64,000 bases of DNA. Origin: Prostheceraeus crozeri. Its lineage: Eukaryota > Platyhelminthes > Polycladida > Euryleptidae. Below the pieces are notes generated by a model that worked only from the letters and a program-made list of their open reading frames with translations, was not told the DNA's origin and searched no databases. The DNA is taken from positions 62,001 through 126,000 of the forward strand of contig CAJQUW010006858.1 in NCBI GenBank assembly GCA_907163375.1. The letters are read 5' to 3'. Shown piece by piece: positions 23,639 through 37,118 of the stretch. Position 1 is the stretch's first letter. Each line of letters opens with the position of its first letter. A program made the translations under genes and the position numbers.

Positions 23639-24851
23639 CCTGAAAAAAGGATAATAATATGTACATATTACCACAATAAAGTATAAATCGTACATAAAAT
23701 ATTTTATAAATTTAAATATTATTAAAAATTACCACCTAAATTAAATGCATTCAAATGTCATGGAATATATTGCTTCATGCTAGACATCATTCATTAATTC
23801 TCTTCAATTATGATGCCCTGCTGTATGTTTAAATAAGTCAATTATCTCTTTAAAAATGTGATAAATTATGACCAAATTTGACAAAAAATGAATATTTCCA
23901 AGTTTGACTGAATTTCAGTCAAGTTGAATGGGCCATTTGTCACTTTTCAAATTCATGTTCAGTTAGAATTATGCCTTTGGATAATGAGATACTCTTTTCC
24001 GTATATCCGTAAATTTAAACATTTCATTTCTTCTCATTAAATAGAATAAAGAAAAACAAACACTTGTTCATCCATATCAAATCTGATTATTCAAATTTAT
24101 GTAAATTCGATGATTTCATAGAATGTCTTACGCTTTATCAAAGTTAACTATTTCAAACTGTTTATATACAATAATACATCATCCACAAATATACTTCACA
24201 TATATGTACATGTTGAGATTCTATAAGCTTGATTAGCATGTTCATCATCAACAATTAGAATGGAGGAAGAATGAAATTAAATTTTCAAATTTACATATGA
24301 TACGTCTTTGTACTAATTCTCCATAATCCATCAACACTCCATTCTCGTATTTACAATAATGTACATCATGGCCATTTCATATTTTCTTATCTACATATTT
24401 ACAAACGCTGTTGACCCCAATACAAAGGTTAATGTGTTTCGTGTTTTGCATGTTATGTACTAAAAGATATGACATGTGATTGTTTGTATGATTAACCAAT
24501 TATGACCTGAAATTCAATAATTAGTTCTATATACAATTTAGGTAACAGATTATATTATGCTGTTTGAAATATATATGAATCTACATGTCTATATACATAC
24601 AAATCTTACGTACAAATGTATGCCGAAATCATACGAATACTTTGTCTTATCATGAAATAGTCTTAATTGGTTTACAATGTATGTGATTTTGTAGGAAAGC
24701 CATGATGAATAATAAAGAAGAAATTTTATTTATTTACCTATCATTTTTGAGTGAATCCTATATCGTCGTCCAAAAAGTCACTACTTCACTCTTTATCATT
24801 CTAAATTAAATGCACTATACATATAGCATGTTAATAGATTATGAATTATAT

Positions 24852-27171
24852 TTATAAATCCCTGAACCTAGCTAATGTAGTCCGCGGTCTTATTTTCCCC
24901 ATTTTCACTAAATTGCGGTACTTATCGCGAACTTGCATCCCGGTACGTCGGCCACCAAATAAATTACGCCCAATTATTGCCCAAGAGGGACTTTCATTAC
25001 GTTCAAACTCACTAATGAGTGCCTCTTCTTCATTGGAAGTCCAAGGCACTCGTGTTTTGAATGTTGATGTTGAAGTACCTGTTGTTGATACTGGGCTGTT
25101 AGGTATGCTCATGTTATCATTTGTTGAATTTTGAATGTCTGCATTGTCTGCTGAATCAGGTATTGTATTAAAAATTGTGGTTTGAGTGTCAGATTGAGGA
25201 ATGTGTTGATGTGGAGGTGTCCTGCTTGCTGTGGAGGTGGGTTCAAATGACGTGGTTTCTTAATGATGACTCGACTGGAGTAGGTTACTGTGTTTGATGT
25301 GGTTGGTTGATCTGTGTTTACTAAATCCCTATATGTATCTATAATGGTCCTACTTCGGTCGGAGATTTCTGAACAGTCAGAGAAATTGTCTTCCGATTCA
25401 GATGTTAACTCATCGTCATCACATGAATTAGCATCATCCTCAGGCAATTTCTGTACAGTCCATATCATCTTCTCTAATAGGAGATGATGACCTGGCGGGG
25501 TCAATGACGTACACTCCGTCAATTATATTTATCCTAGGTCTGATTCCGCTGTCGGCCATGCGTATCGGAAAAGATTGTAACCTATGTAACAGTTGTGCCA
25601 TTTGAAGTTGTGTATCATTGTCTGTCAAGGGTTGGGCGACTGGGTGCTTGAATGTTTATTGTGTTTCGGTTGTCATTTTGTGGCCATGGTGGATGCGTTG
25701 TGAAGTCGTATGATGTCTCGTTTCCGCTCATGATCGAATCAATGAAGTCTACGCCTTGTCTTCGAGCTTCAATTTGGTCACTAAGGTCGTAGTGCCTCAT
25801 CATGGTCGCTGCCGAATGATTCATGTGCCTGGATACTGATGGTATCAAACTGTTGTTCCGGCGAGAAACTTCTGTGGCAGGGACCTTGCGGAAAAGAGAC
25901 ATCAAGACTGGTCTTACTTTTGTCATTTGTTCAACATTCTTTTTCATGCGCTTACGAAAATTGTTGCTTTCATAAAAAAGAATGTTATTCTGTTCAACGC
26001 GAAAAAAGAAAGGCTTCTGAAGAGTCATGATGTCGAAAGATATCGTAAAAGTCGAGGAGAAAATTTCTTTCTATTGGTGTAACAAAAACAAACGCAGGAC
26101 CGACAGCTCGATCAGTTTTATGATTTTGCATTTTAATGACGTAGTCCCTGTCAGGATCACTGTTATCTAACTGTATTCCCGCCAGAACCTCCTCCCAGGT
26201 AGAATTCATGAAGGTGACCAATCGTACTGGGTTGCGCGCGTACAGCATGCTCCCAGATCTCAAAATCCATTTGGATGCAGTCACTAAATTATTGGACGTT
26301 CTCAATAGATTTAAGGGGTCTACAAACTCCCCTACGGTTCCTGGTTTCCGTAAATCTTGCATTGCCTTAAAAGTGTTGTTATACAATACAAGATTGGGAG
26401 TTTTATTCGATTTTTTCGTCTTTGACGTTTGGTATTTGCTTTAATGTAAAAAGCTATATAATTGCTGGAATATTTAAGGCATTGTTGAAGAAAGTTGTAT
26501 AAAGACATGAGTGCATTCATGTAATTAGCCTTTGTATTGGGGGCAAGGCTTTCGTTTTCAATTACTAGTGATGAGATAATATCGTCATTCAGTAACAATT
26601 TTGGGTCATCCAGACCCGCTTTTGCCATAAGGGTACGCAAGGTGGTTAGATGCTTTGTGGTTGACTCTTTATTCTGACACCCATAATTATTTTCATATCG
26701 GACATAACCAATTCGTAATTCCTCAAACGAGTCGATATGGCAATCGTTGATATTCATAGAATCGTGATTCGCCTCAATCACTGATCCGTATGCTTCTGGG
26801 CATCTAAAAATTAGATAATTTATTTATTATATATATCAAATGTTTTATATCAGGAATTCTAACAAATATTCTTATTGACATGAGGAATTCATGATTAAAT
26901 ATTTATATACTCAAATCGCAATATATATTCACCTTTCAATGTATTCATAAATGTGTGAATCGGAACCCAATGCCCTGTAATACGCATTCCCCGATCTCAA
27001 TGTTCTCAATACTATATCATCTTGTATATGGCACCTGTTATCATTGAGGTTAGCCGCAATGAGGAATGAAATGTCTACCTCACCAATTGGTGCATGGCAT
27101 ATTTTCATATGCCTGAATAATTGCTGAGATTTTTCGGTGCATAGTGGGCAATGTCTTGAGAATCTAGGCAT
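24852..27171 (-). pseudogene. Unit 4: tyrosine recombinase-Myb gene
   Basis: Same architecture. It has two breaks relative to unit 2: six T in the run near 26410 (recombinase N-part and catalytic part in different frames) and one extra C near 25221 in the Pro/Gln-rich linker before the Myb domain. The GSM-type catalytic region groups it with units 2 and 3. The zinc-knuckle exon and Myb domain are intact. Confidence 0.85.
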
Positions 27172-28385
27172 CCTGAAAAAAGGATAATAATATGTACATA
27201 TTACCACAATAAAGTATAAATCGTACATAAAATATTTTATAAATTTAAATATTATTAAAAATTACCACCTAAATTAAATGCATTCAAATGTCATGGAATA
27301 TATTGCTTCATGCTAGACATCATTCATTAATTCTCTTCAATTATGATGCCCTGCTGTATGTTTAAATAAGTCAATTATCTCTTTAAAAATGTGATAAATT
27401 ATGACCAAATTTGACAAAAAATGAATATTTCCAAGTTTGACTGAATTTCAGTCAAGTTGAATGGGCCATTTGTCACTTTTCAAATTCATGTTCAGTTAGA
27501 ATTATGCCTTTGGATAATGAGATACTCTTTTCCGTATATCCGTAAATTTAAACATTTCATTTCTTCTCATTAAATAGAATAAAGAAAAACAAACACTTGT
27601 TCATCCATATCAAATCTGATTATTCAAATTTATGTAAATTCGATGATTTCATAGAATGTCTTACGCTTTATCAAAGTTAACTATTTCAAACTGTTTTATA
27701 TACAATAATACATCATCCACAAATATACTTCACATATATGTACATGTTGAGATTCTATAAGCTTGATTAGCATGTTCATCATCAACAATTAGAATGGAGG
27801 AAGAATGAAATTAAATTTTCAAATTTACATATGATACGTCTTTGTACTAATTCTCCATAATCCATCAACACTCCATTCTCGTATTTACAATAATGTACAT
27901 CATGGCCATTTCATATTTTCTTATCTACATATTTACAAACGCTGTTGACCCCAATACAAAGGTTAATGTGTTTCGTGTTTTGCATGTTATGTACTAAAAG
28001 ATATGACATGTGATTGTTTGTATGATTAACCAATTATGACCTGAAATTCAATAATTAGTTCTATATACAATTTAGGTAACAGATTATATTATGCTGTTTG
28101 AAATATATATGAATCTACATGTCTATATACATACAAATCTTACGTACAAATGTATGCCGAAATCATACGAATACTTTGTCTTATCATGAAATAGTCTTAA
28201 TTGGTTTACAATGTATGTGATTTTGTAGGAAAGTCATGATGAATAATAAAGAAGAAATTTTATTTATTTACCTATAATTTTTGAGTGAATCCTATATCGT
28301 CGTCCAAAAAGTCACTACTTCACTCTTTATCATTCTAAATTAAATGCACTATACATATAGCATGTTAATAGATTATGAATTATAT

Positions 28386-30705
28386 TTATAAATCCCTGAA
28401 CCTAGCTAATGTAGTCCGCGGTCTTATTTTCCCCATTTTCACTAAATTGCGGTACTTATCGCGAACTTGCATCCCGGTACGTCGGCCACCAAATAAATTA
28501 CGCCCAATTATTGCCCAAGAGGGACTTTCATTACGTTCAAACTCACTAATGAGTGCCTCTTCTTCATTGGAAGTCCAAGGCACTCGTGTTTTGAATGTTG
28601 ATGTTGAAGTACCTGTTGTTGATACTGGGCTGTTAGGTATGCTCATGTTATCATTTGTTGAATTTTGAATGTCTGCATTGTCTGCTGAATCAGGTATTGT
28701 ATTAAAAATTGTGGTTTGAGTGTCAGATTGAGGAATGTGTTGATGTGGAGGTGTCTGCTTGCTGTGGAGGTGGGTTCAAATGACGTGGTTTCTTAATGAT
28801 GACTCGACTGGAGTAGGTTACTGTGTTTGATGTGGTTGGTTGATCTGTGTTTACTAAATCCCTATATGTATCTATAATGGTCCTACTTCGGTCGGAGATT
28901 TCTGAACAGTCAGAGAAATTGTCTTCCGATTCAGATGTTAACTCATCGTCATCACATGAATTAGCATCATCCTCAGGCAATTTCTGTACAGTCCATATCA
29001 TCTTCTCTAATAGGAGATGATGACCTGGCGGGGTCAATGACGTACACTCCGTCAATTATATTTATCCTAGGTCTGATTCCGCTGTCGGCCATGCGTATCG
29101 GAAAAGATTGTAACCTATGTAACAGTTGTGCCATTTGAAGTTGTGTATCATTGTCTGTCAAGGGTTGGGCGACTGGGTGCTTGAATGTTTATTGTGTTTC
29201 GGTTGTCATTTTGTGGCCATGTTGGATGCGTTGTGAAGTCGTATGATGTCTCGTTTCCGCTCATGATCGAATCAATGAAGTCTACGCCTTGTCTTCGAGC
29301 TTCAATTTGGTCACTAAGGTCGTAGTGCCTCATCATGGTCGCTGCCGAATGATTCATGTGCCTGGATACTGATGGTATCAAACTGTTGTTCCGGCGAGAA
29401 ACTTCTGTGGCAGGGACCTTGCGGAAAAGAGACATCAAGACTGGTCTTACTTTTGTCATTTGTTCAACATTCTTTTTCATGCGCTTACGAAAATTGTTGC
29501 TTTCATAAAAAAGAATGTTATTCTGTTCAACGCGAAAAAAGAAAGGCTTCTGAAGAGTCATGATGTCGAAAGATATCGTAAAAGTCGAGGAGAAAATTTC
29601 TTTCTATTGGTGTAACAAAAACAAACGCAGGACCGACAGCTCGATCAGTTTTATGATTTTGCATTTTAATGACGTAGTTCCTGTTAGGATCACTGTTATC
29701 TAACTGTATTCCCGCCAGAACCTCCTCCCAGGTAGAATTCATGAAGGTGACCAATCGTACTGGGTTGCGCGCGTACAACATGTACCCAAATCTCAAAATC
29801 CATTTGGATGCAGTCACTAAATTATTGGACGTTCTCAATAGATTTAAGGGGTCTACAAACTCCCCTACGGTTCCTGGTTTCCGTAAATCTTGCATTGCCT
29901 TAAAAGTGTTGTTATACAATACAAGATTGGGAGTTTTATTCGATTTTTTCGTCTTTGACGTTTGGTATTTGCTTTAATGTAAAAAGCTATATAATTGCTG
30001 GAATATTTAAGGCATTGTTGAAGAAAGTTGTATAAAGACATGAGTGCATTCATGTAATTAGCCTTTGTATTGGGGGCAAGGCTTTCGTTTTCAATTACTA
30101 GTGATGAGATAATATCGTCATTCAGTAACAATTTTGGGTCATCCAGACCCGCTTTTGCCATAAGGGTACGCAAGGTGGTTAGATGCTTTGTGGTTGACTC
30201 TTTATTCTGACACCCATAATTATTTTCATATCGGACATAACCAATTCGTAATTCCTCAAACGAGTCGATATGGCGATCGTTGATATTCATAGAATCGTGA
30301 TTCGCCTCAATCACTGATCCGTATGCTTCTGGGCATCTAAAAATTAGATTATTTATTTATTATATATATCAAATGTTTATATCAGGAATTCTAACAAATA
30401 TTCTTATTGACATGAGGAATTCATGATTAAATATTTATATACTCAAATCGCAATATATATATTCACCTTTCAATGTATTCATAAATGTGTGAATCGGAAC
30501 CCAATGCCCTGTAATACGCATTCCCCGATCTCAATGTTCTCAATACTATATCATCTTGTATATGGCACCTGTTATCATTGAGGTTAGCCGCAATGAGGAT
30601 TGAAATGTCTACCTCACCAATTGGTGCATGGCATATTTTCATATGCCTGAATAATTGCTGAGATTTTTCCGTGCATAGTGGGCAATGTCTTGAGAATCTA
30701 GGCAT
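28386..30705 (-). pseudogene. Unit 5: tyrosine recombinase-Myb gene
   Basis: Same architecture and the same four TGA/+1 steps. It has six T in the run near 29945, so the recombinase is split between two frames. Private amino-acid changes include DPNRN for DPDRD and HPTW for HPPW. It shares the GYM-type catalytic region and other spacer variants with unit 6, while keeping some variants of unit 4. Confidence 0.85.
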
Positions 30706-31918
30706 CCTGAAAAAAGGATAATAATATGTACATATTACCACAATAAAGTATAAATCGTACATAAAATATTTTATAAATTTAAATATTATTAAAAATTACC
30801 ACCTAAATTAAATGCATTCAAATGTCATGGAATATATTGCTTCATGCTAGACATCATTCATTAATTCTCTTCAATTATGATGCCCTGCTGTATGTTTAAA
30901 TAAGTCAATTATCTCTTTAAAAATGTGATAAATTATGACCAAATTTGACAAAAAATGAATATTTCCAAGTTTGACTGAATTTCAGTCAAGTTGAATGGGC
31001 CATTTGTCACTTTTCAAATTCATGTTCAGTTAGAATTATGCCTTTGGATAATGAGATACTCTTTTCCGTATATCCGTAAATTTAAACATTTCATTTCTTC
31101 TCATTAAATAGAATAAAGAAAAACAAACACTTGTTCATCCATATCAAATCTGATTATTCAAATTTATGTAAATTCGATGATTTCATAGAATGTCTTACGC
31201 TTTATCAAAGTTAACTATTTCAAACTGTTTATATACAATAATACATCATCCACAAATATACTTCACATATATGTACATGTTGAGATTCTATAAGCTTGAT
31301 TAGCATGTTCATCATCAACAATTAGAATGGAGGAAGAATGAAATTAAATTTTCAAATTTACATATGATACGTCTTTGTACTAATTCTCCATAATCCATCA
31401 ACACTCCATTCTCGTATTTACAATAATGTACATCATGGCCATTTCATATTTTCTTATCTACATATTTACAAACGCTGTTGACCCCAATACAAAGGTTAAT
31501 GTGTTTCGTGTTTTGCATGTTATGTACTAAAAGATATGACATGTGATTGTTTGTATGATTAACCAATTATGACCTGAAATTCAATAATTAGTTCTATATA
31601 CAATTTAGGTAACAGATTATATTATGCTGTTTGAAATATATATGAATCTACATGTCTATATACATACAAATCTTACGTACAAATGTATGCCGAAATCATA
31701 CGAATACTTTGTCTTATCATGAAATAGTCTTAATTGGTTTACAATGCATGTGATTTTGTAGGAAAGTCATGATGAATAATAAAGAAGAAATTTTATTTAT
31801 TTACCTATAATTTTTGAGTGAATCCTATATCGTCGTCCAAAAAGTCACTACTTCACTCTTTATCATTCTAAATTAAATGCACTATACATATAGCATGTTA
31901 ATAGATTATGAATTATAT

Positions 31919-33297
31919 TTATAAATCCCTGAACCTAGCTAATGTAGTCCGCGGTCTTATTTTCCCCATTTTCACTAAATTGCGGTACTTATCGCGAACT
32001 TGCATCCCGGTACGTCGGCCACCAAATAAATTACGCCCAATTATTGCCCAAGAGGGACTTTCATTACGTTCAAACTCACTAATGAGTGCCTCTTCTTCAT
32101 TGGAAGTCCAAGGCACTCGTGTTTTGAATGTTGATGTTGAAGTACCTGTTGTTGATACTGGGCTGTTAGGTATGCTCATGTTATCATTTGTTGAATTTTG
32201 AATGTCTGCATTGTCTGCTGAATCAGGTATTGTATTAAAAATTGTGGTTTGAGTGTCAGATTGAGGAATGTGTTGATGTGGAGGTGTCTGCTTGCTGTGG
32301 AGGTGGGCTCAAATGACGTGGTTTCTTAATGATGACTCGACTGGAGTAGGTTACTGGGTTGCGCGCGTACAACATGTACCCAAATCTCAAAATCCATTTG
32401 GATGCAGTCACTAAATTATTGGACGTTCTCAATAGATTTTATGGGTCTACAAACTCCCCTACGTTTCCTGGTTTCCGTAAATCTTGCATTGCCTTAAAGG
32501 TGTTGTTATACAATACAAGATTGGGAGTTTTATTCGATTTTTTCGTCTTTGACGTTTGGTATTTGCTTTAATGTAAAAAGCTATATAATTGCTGGAATAT
32601 TTAAGGCATTGTTGAAGAAAGTTGTATAAAGACATGAGTGCATTCATGTAATTAGCCTTTGTATTGGGGGCAAGGCTTTCGTTTTCAATTACTAGTGATG
32701 AGATAATATCGTCATTCAGTAACAATTTTGGGTCATCCAGACCCGCTTTTGCCATAAGGGTACGCAAGGTGGTTAGATGCTTTGTGGTTGACTCTTTATT
32801 CTGACACCCATAATTATTTTCATATCGGACATAACCAATTCGTAATTCCTCAAACGAGTCGATATGGCGATCGTTGATATTCATAGAATTGTGATTCGCC
32901 TCAATCACTGATCCGTATGCTTCTGGGCATCTAAAAATTAGATAATTTATTTATTATATATATCAAATGTTTATATCAGGAATTCTAACAAATATTCTTA
33001 TTGACATGAGGAATTCATGATTAAATATTTATATACTCAAATCGCAATATATATTCACCTTTCAATGTATTCATAAATGTGTGAATCGGAACCCAACGCC
33101 CTGTAATACGCATTCCCCGATCTCAATGTTCTCAATACTATATCATCTTGTATATGGCACCTGTTATCATTGAGGTTAGCCGCAATGAGGATTGAAATGT
33201 CTACCTCACCAATTGGTGCATGGCATATTTTCATATGCCTGAATAATTGCTGAGATTTTTCCGTGCATAGTGGGCAATGTCTTGAGAATCTAGGCAT
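31919..33297 (-). pseudogene. Unit 6: internally deleted recombinase gene at the right array end
   Basis: The Myb domain (31919-32179), core-binding part and zinc-knuckle exon are present. About 0.94 kb holding most of the catalytic domain and the acidic linker is missing. The junction at about 32355 joins GGTTACTG to GTACTGGG and shares TACTG, again a microhomology-type deletion. The catalytic Arg2, His and Tyr are lost, so this copy cannot be an active recombinase. Confidence 0.85.
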
Positions 33298-33631
33298 CCT
33301 GAAAAAAGGATAATAATACGTACATATTACCACAATAAAGTATAAATCGTACATAAAATATTTTATAGATTTAAATATTATTAAAAATTACCACCTAAAT
33401 TAAATGCATTCAAATGTCATGGAATATATTGCTTCATGCTAGACATCATTCATTAATTCTCTTCAATTATGATGCCCTGCTGCATGTTTAAATAAGTCAA
33501 TTATCTCTTTAAAAATGTGATAAATTATGACCAAATTTGACAAAAAATGAATATTTCCAAGTTTGACTGAATTTCAATCAAGTTCAATGGGCCAATGGGC
33601 ACCCATCAAACTGATATTCAGTTAAAAGAGT

Positions 33632-34450
33632 ACCGTATTTCATTGAATAAGAGACGCGTCTCTTATTTTTGTCATATCCCTGATTGATGCGTCTCTTATT
33701 CAGGGGCGTCTCTTATTCAAGGGCGTCTCTTATTTATCAAATGTTCAAGTTTTCATTCTTTCATTAGAAAAAGGTGTCTTAGTTTTTTGCTACTATTGTC
33801 TTAGGTAACCTTTGCATTCCTCACTTAGGCCTATGTCATGGGCAAATTTTGCCAGTAATTTTTCTTACATATATATATATATATACGCTTTATCATAATT
33901 CAGATATTTTGGAAATGAAAGGAGTTTTATGGTTTGTAGTAGCATATCTTGTAGACTCATCTAATACATTGATATACCAGTACATGTTGGCGACTATACA
34001 TGTAGACTAGATCTGAATTTACCGAAACGAAAATACCGATAATCAAGTAGTATTTACAGCAAAAGTTACCGACCGGTACATGACTCCAAATGCAAAGGAA
34101 GCTACCGTATAATGCCTCCTTTAATGGTAGATGAAGTAACCTTAAGTAGACCTGCATGTACGTGTGTACAACATGCCTGTACTGCATGTACAACAACAAG
34201 AAGCCTTATATAGTATACAAGATTGGTCATGATACCCGGTATTTACCAGTAGACTGACTTATTTTACTAAGATAAGTAGGCCTAACAATCGCTCAGGCGG
34301 ATGTAGCTACCACATTACAATAGCCTGCATGTAATATGTCTATAGCAGTCTATTTTTTGTACATGTGTTTCTTATTAAAGTTTTTCCTCTCACGGATGCG
34401 TCTCTTATTCGAGGGCGTCCCTTATTCAAGGGCGTCTCATATTCAAAGAA
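33632..34450. mobile_element. MITE-like element with CGTCTCTTATTCAAGGG subrepeats
   Basis: Imperfect inverted ends (left TTTCATTGAATAAGAGACGC, right complement TTCTTTGAATATGAGACGC) enclose about 0.8 kb with no coding sequence. Both ends carry tandem copies of about 20 bp reading GCGTCTCTTATTCAAGGG. It sits between the diverged right end of the array and flank repeat F, which it separates. The superfamily and target duplication were not determined. An (AT)n run lies at 33869-33884. Confidence 0.6.
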
Positions 34451-34454
34451 CCAT

Positions 34455-34575
34455 CTATCATAATGCCATTACAGACACTCTAACTAGTGATACACTCTCA
34501 TAGTAATGACATCATATAGGCCAATTTATCGCTGTAATCACACAAGTTGTCAATATGTACCATTAATTTCAATGT
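34455..34575. repeat. Flank repeat F, right copy
   Basis: Second copy of the sequence at 12045-12160, in the same orientation. Here it lies after the array rather than before it, so the array sits between two copies of F. Confidence 0.8.
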
Positions 34576-34929
34576 ACCATTGTTTCAAAAACTGGTGATT
34601 GTAACCGACTTCAAGAATCGATCAAAGGTGACAAAGTTCATCTATTCGATCCATGGATAACAGACAGGTTGCAGAAAATTTCTAGGTGAAGCTTTTGATA
34701 GCAATGTATCCAGATCAATGATATCTCTTAGCAACGCTTTAAATTAAACATTGAATATCTTAACATTTAAATGTCTATGAATTTGATTTGAAATTTAAAG
34801 TGAATCAGATTCGAATTCGGTATGAATTTCATTCTCATCGTGTCGTCTCCTGAAGCTGGTGTTTACTCTTTCAATACCGACATCGATCAGTGAAACAATG
34901 AATTTGTGCTATTTTTGGGCATTTTCAGT

Positions 34930-35900
34930 GGGCATAGATATGAAAAAATGTCAATTTGCTGTATTTTTCGACTATCTATGAGATCAACCATGAGCAGGTA
35001 TAACTTCCAATTCCAACCTTCAATAATCATCCTTCGTGGGACATAGTATATTGCGGTTCATCGTCCGTCAATTCTGCGCTACGTAGATATGAAAAAATGC
35101 CAATTTTCTGTATTTCTCAGCTAGCTATGGGAATACCGCTTCAACATTAGACTTACTACATCGACTTGTCATGTACAATCATTCGTCGTGGGACATCGCA
35201 TAAACATGTAAGCATAGACAGTAATTCATGAAATATTATCTACAAAGTTTTATCATGTCAAAGTCAACCGAAACGCGTTTCTACAGAACTGTGAATTTAG
35301 ATAAATGTGAAAATGAATCCTTAATAGCTTGATAAGTACTACTGGATCATCACCACATAAATGGTTAGGATCCTTTCTCAACTCTCAAAGTTGAAATGTC
35401 CATTTGCAGTGACGATACTTGACAAATCTTATATCTATGATCTCTGTGAAATTGAACCATATCAACATATTGTTCATCTGCGCTAAACATCCAATGCCGC
35501 AAGGTAGAAAATAAAATTATTGTACTTCCATATGACAAAATGATATTTCTGAAATATTTGACATCTTCATTATGTCGAAACGCGTTTCTACATAACTGCC
35601 GAGTTACAGGAATTTTAAATGATAACTAGTTGTTCACTTGTTCACTATATTTATCGCTGGGATCATCTGTCAATTCTCAGTGATCATATTCCTAGTTTAT
35701 TAGCATTTACAGCACTAATAACTGATTAATCCGATATCTATTATTTTTCAAAAAACATAATTTGTAACAATTAAATGAAGCCGCACATTCATGGCCCTTT
35801 TCATGTCAATATTCAATAATTTATTGTAGTATTTCATGGCAAAATTAACATTTTCATGATATTGACGTCTTCAGTTAGTCGAAACGCGTTTTATCCGATA
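34930..35900. repeat. Diverged tandem repeats, ~150/305-bp period, with GAAACGCGTTTC palindromes
   Basis: GATATGAAAAAATG-type copies at 34937 and 35086 are 149 bp apart. The perfect palindrome GAAACGCGTTTC, or its first 11 bases, occurs at 35270, 35577 and 35881, spaced 307 and 304 bp. The rest has diverged strongly, so this is an old satellite-like array with a conserved palindromic core. No coding sequence. Confidence 0.6.
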
Positions 35901-37118
35901 CCTTTCCAACCTGACATATCACCTTCAACGTAATAAATGTCTCTCTAATCTATGAAAAATTCTAAAGAGACATCAACAACCTTTCCAACCTTTCCATTGC
36001 TTTCAAATTCTAGGTATTAATTAATATTTTCAAAAAAATCGATATCTATGTCAAATCACCGAATAACGGTGCTCATAGGAAGACTGAACCCCAGGAGCAC
36101 CTTCATGCAAAAATTTCAACCAAATCTGGAGCCTGTTTCACTTATGAAAAACTTATCATAAGTGAATACTTATACTTATAAGCACTCATAAGGATAAGTT
36201 TCTAAGTATTTACTTATGAACTTATGATAAGTATAAGTATTCTAGTAAGGAACATTCCTATACTATACATATGCATTGAATGAAGGTATACACTAGTTAA
36301 TGCTTGTATGTCATATGCTATTGATGCTTTACATGATTATACATGTGAGATGTATAGTGATTGCGTATAGATTCATTTATTAATTGATTACTGATCGATA
36401 ACTGATCAGATAATTAAAAATGTGATTTTTGATATAAATTCGATAATCTTGTGTTAGTATTTACATGAAAACTTATTTTAATCGTCATGATGCACATATA
36501 TCTATATTATCTGTAATTGCGAATGGATGGAGATTCATTTATTGATTGATTAGTGATCTATAACTGCTGATCAGATAGTTAAAAAGTGATTTTTGATGTA
36601 ACTTCGACAATCCTTTGTAATTATTAGCCTAAAAACTCGTCTGCTTGCGTATGACCTGAAATTTACTTATTGTTTGGATAGGCCCTATTGGTCTTATGTT
36701 TTCGAATGTGGAATCCATGTGCAATTCATATGTTGCGGTCAATCGTTAAATTTGTTTTGACACCATCTGTCAATAAATGTGAAAATTCATAAGTCAACTT
36801 GTCTGTTTGAAAGATTTTATTTTTTTGTTATTTTAAAATCCCCTACTGATGAAATAAAAACAAATGTTTTGAATATAACCCATCATATATTTTATCACAT
36901 TTGTATGGTTGATAACAACGATTGAATAGTAACGGAACGACGTAACTCAAGTCATTTCAAAAGTGCCTTTTTTGTTAAGTAGTAGTCAGTCTTAGCTTTC
37001 TGTGCTGCAATCTTCGAGGTCAAATATTGAAGGCGGAGTGTATGCAATTCATCATTGTTTTTTTGTTCATTTGACAGAAGGTCAGCTAATTTGGAGCCTG
37101 CATGCATATTCCTTTCCT

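Larger units (their letters stand above)
12301..33575 (-). repeat. Head-to-tail array of a 3.53-kb tyrosine-recombinase unit
   Basis: The same unit is repeated in direct orientation. Measured at the phrase GACCAAATTTGAC, units begin at 12301, 13292, 16804, 20338, 23870, 27403 and 30937, with the last boundary at 33529. Full units are 3532-3534 bp (unit 1 is 22 bp short). Units 0 and 6 at the two ends carry large internal deletions. The five full copies are near-identical but carry scattered base differences, so they are real copies and not one copy assembled repeatedly. Each holds one minus-strand gene (zinc knuckle, recombinase, Myb) and about 1.2 kb of AT-rich spacer. Left of ~12300 and right of ~33575 the homologous sequence becomes clearly diverged. 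Confidence 0.95.

Noticed and set aside
12301-33575. The array as an assembly artefact
   Set aside because: Copies differ by private substitutions, homopolymer lengths and distinct end deletions, which a single collapsed or duplicated copy would not show. Long reads would still be the decisive test.
12301-33575. The array as a CRISPR or rDNA-type repeat
   Set aside because: Repeat unit, spacing and coding content do not fit CRISPR; no rRNA-like sequence is seen in the units.
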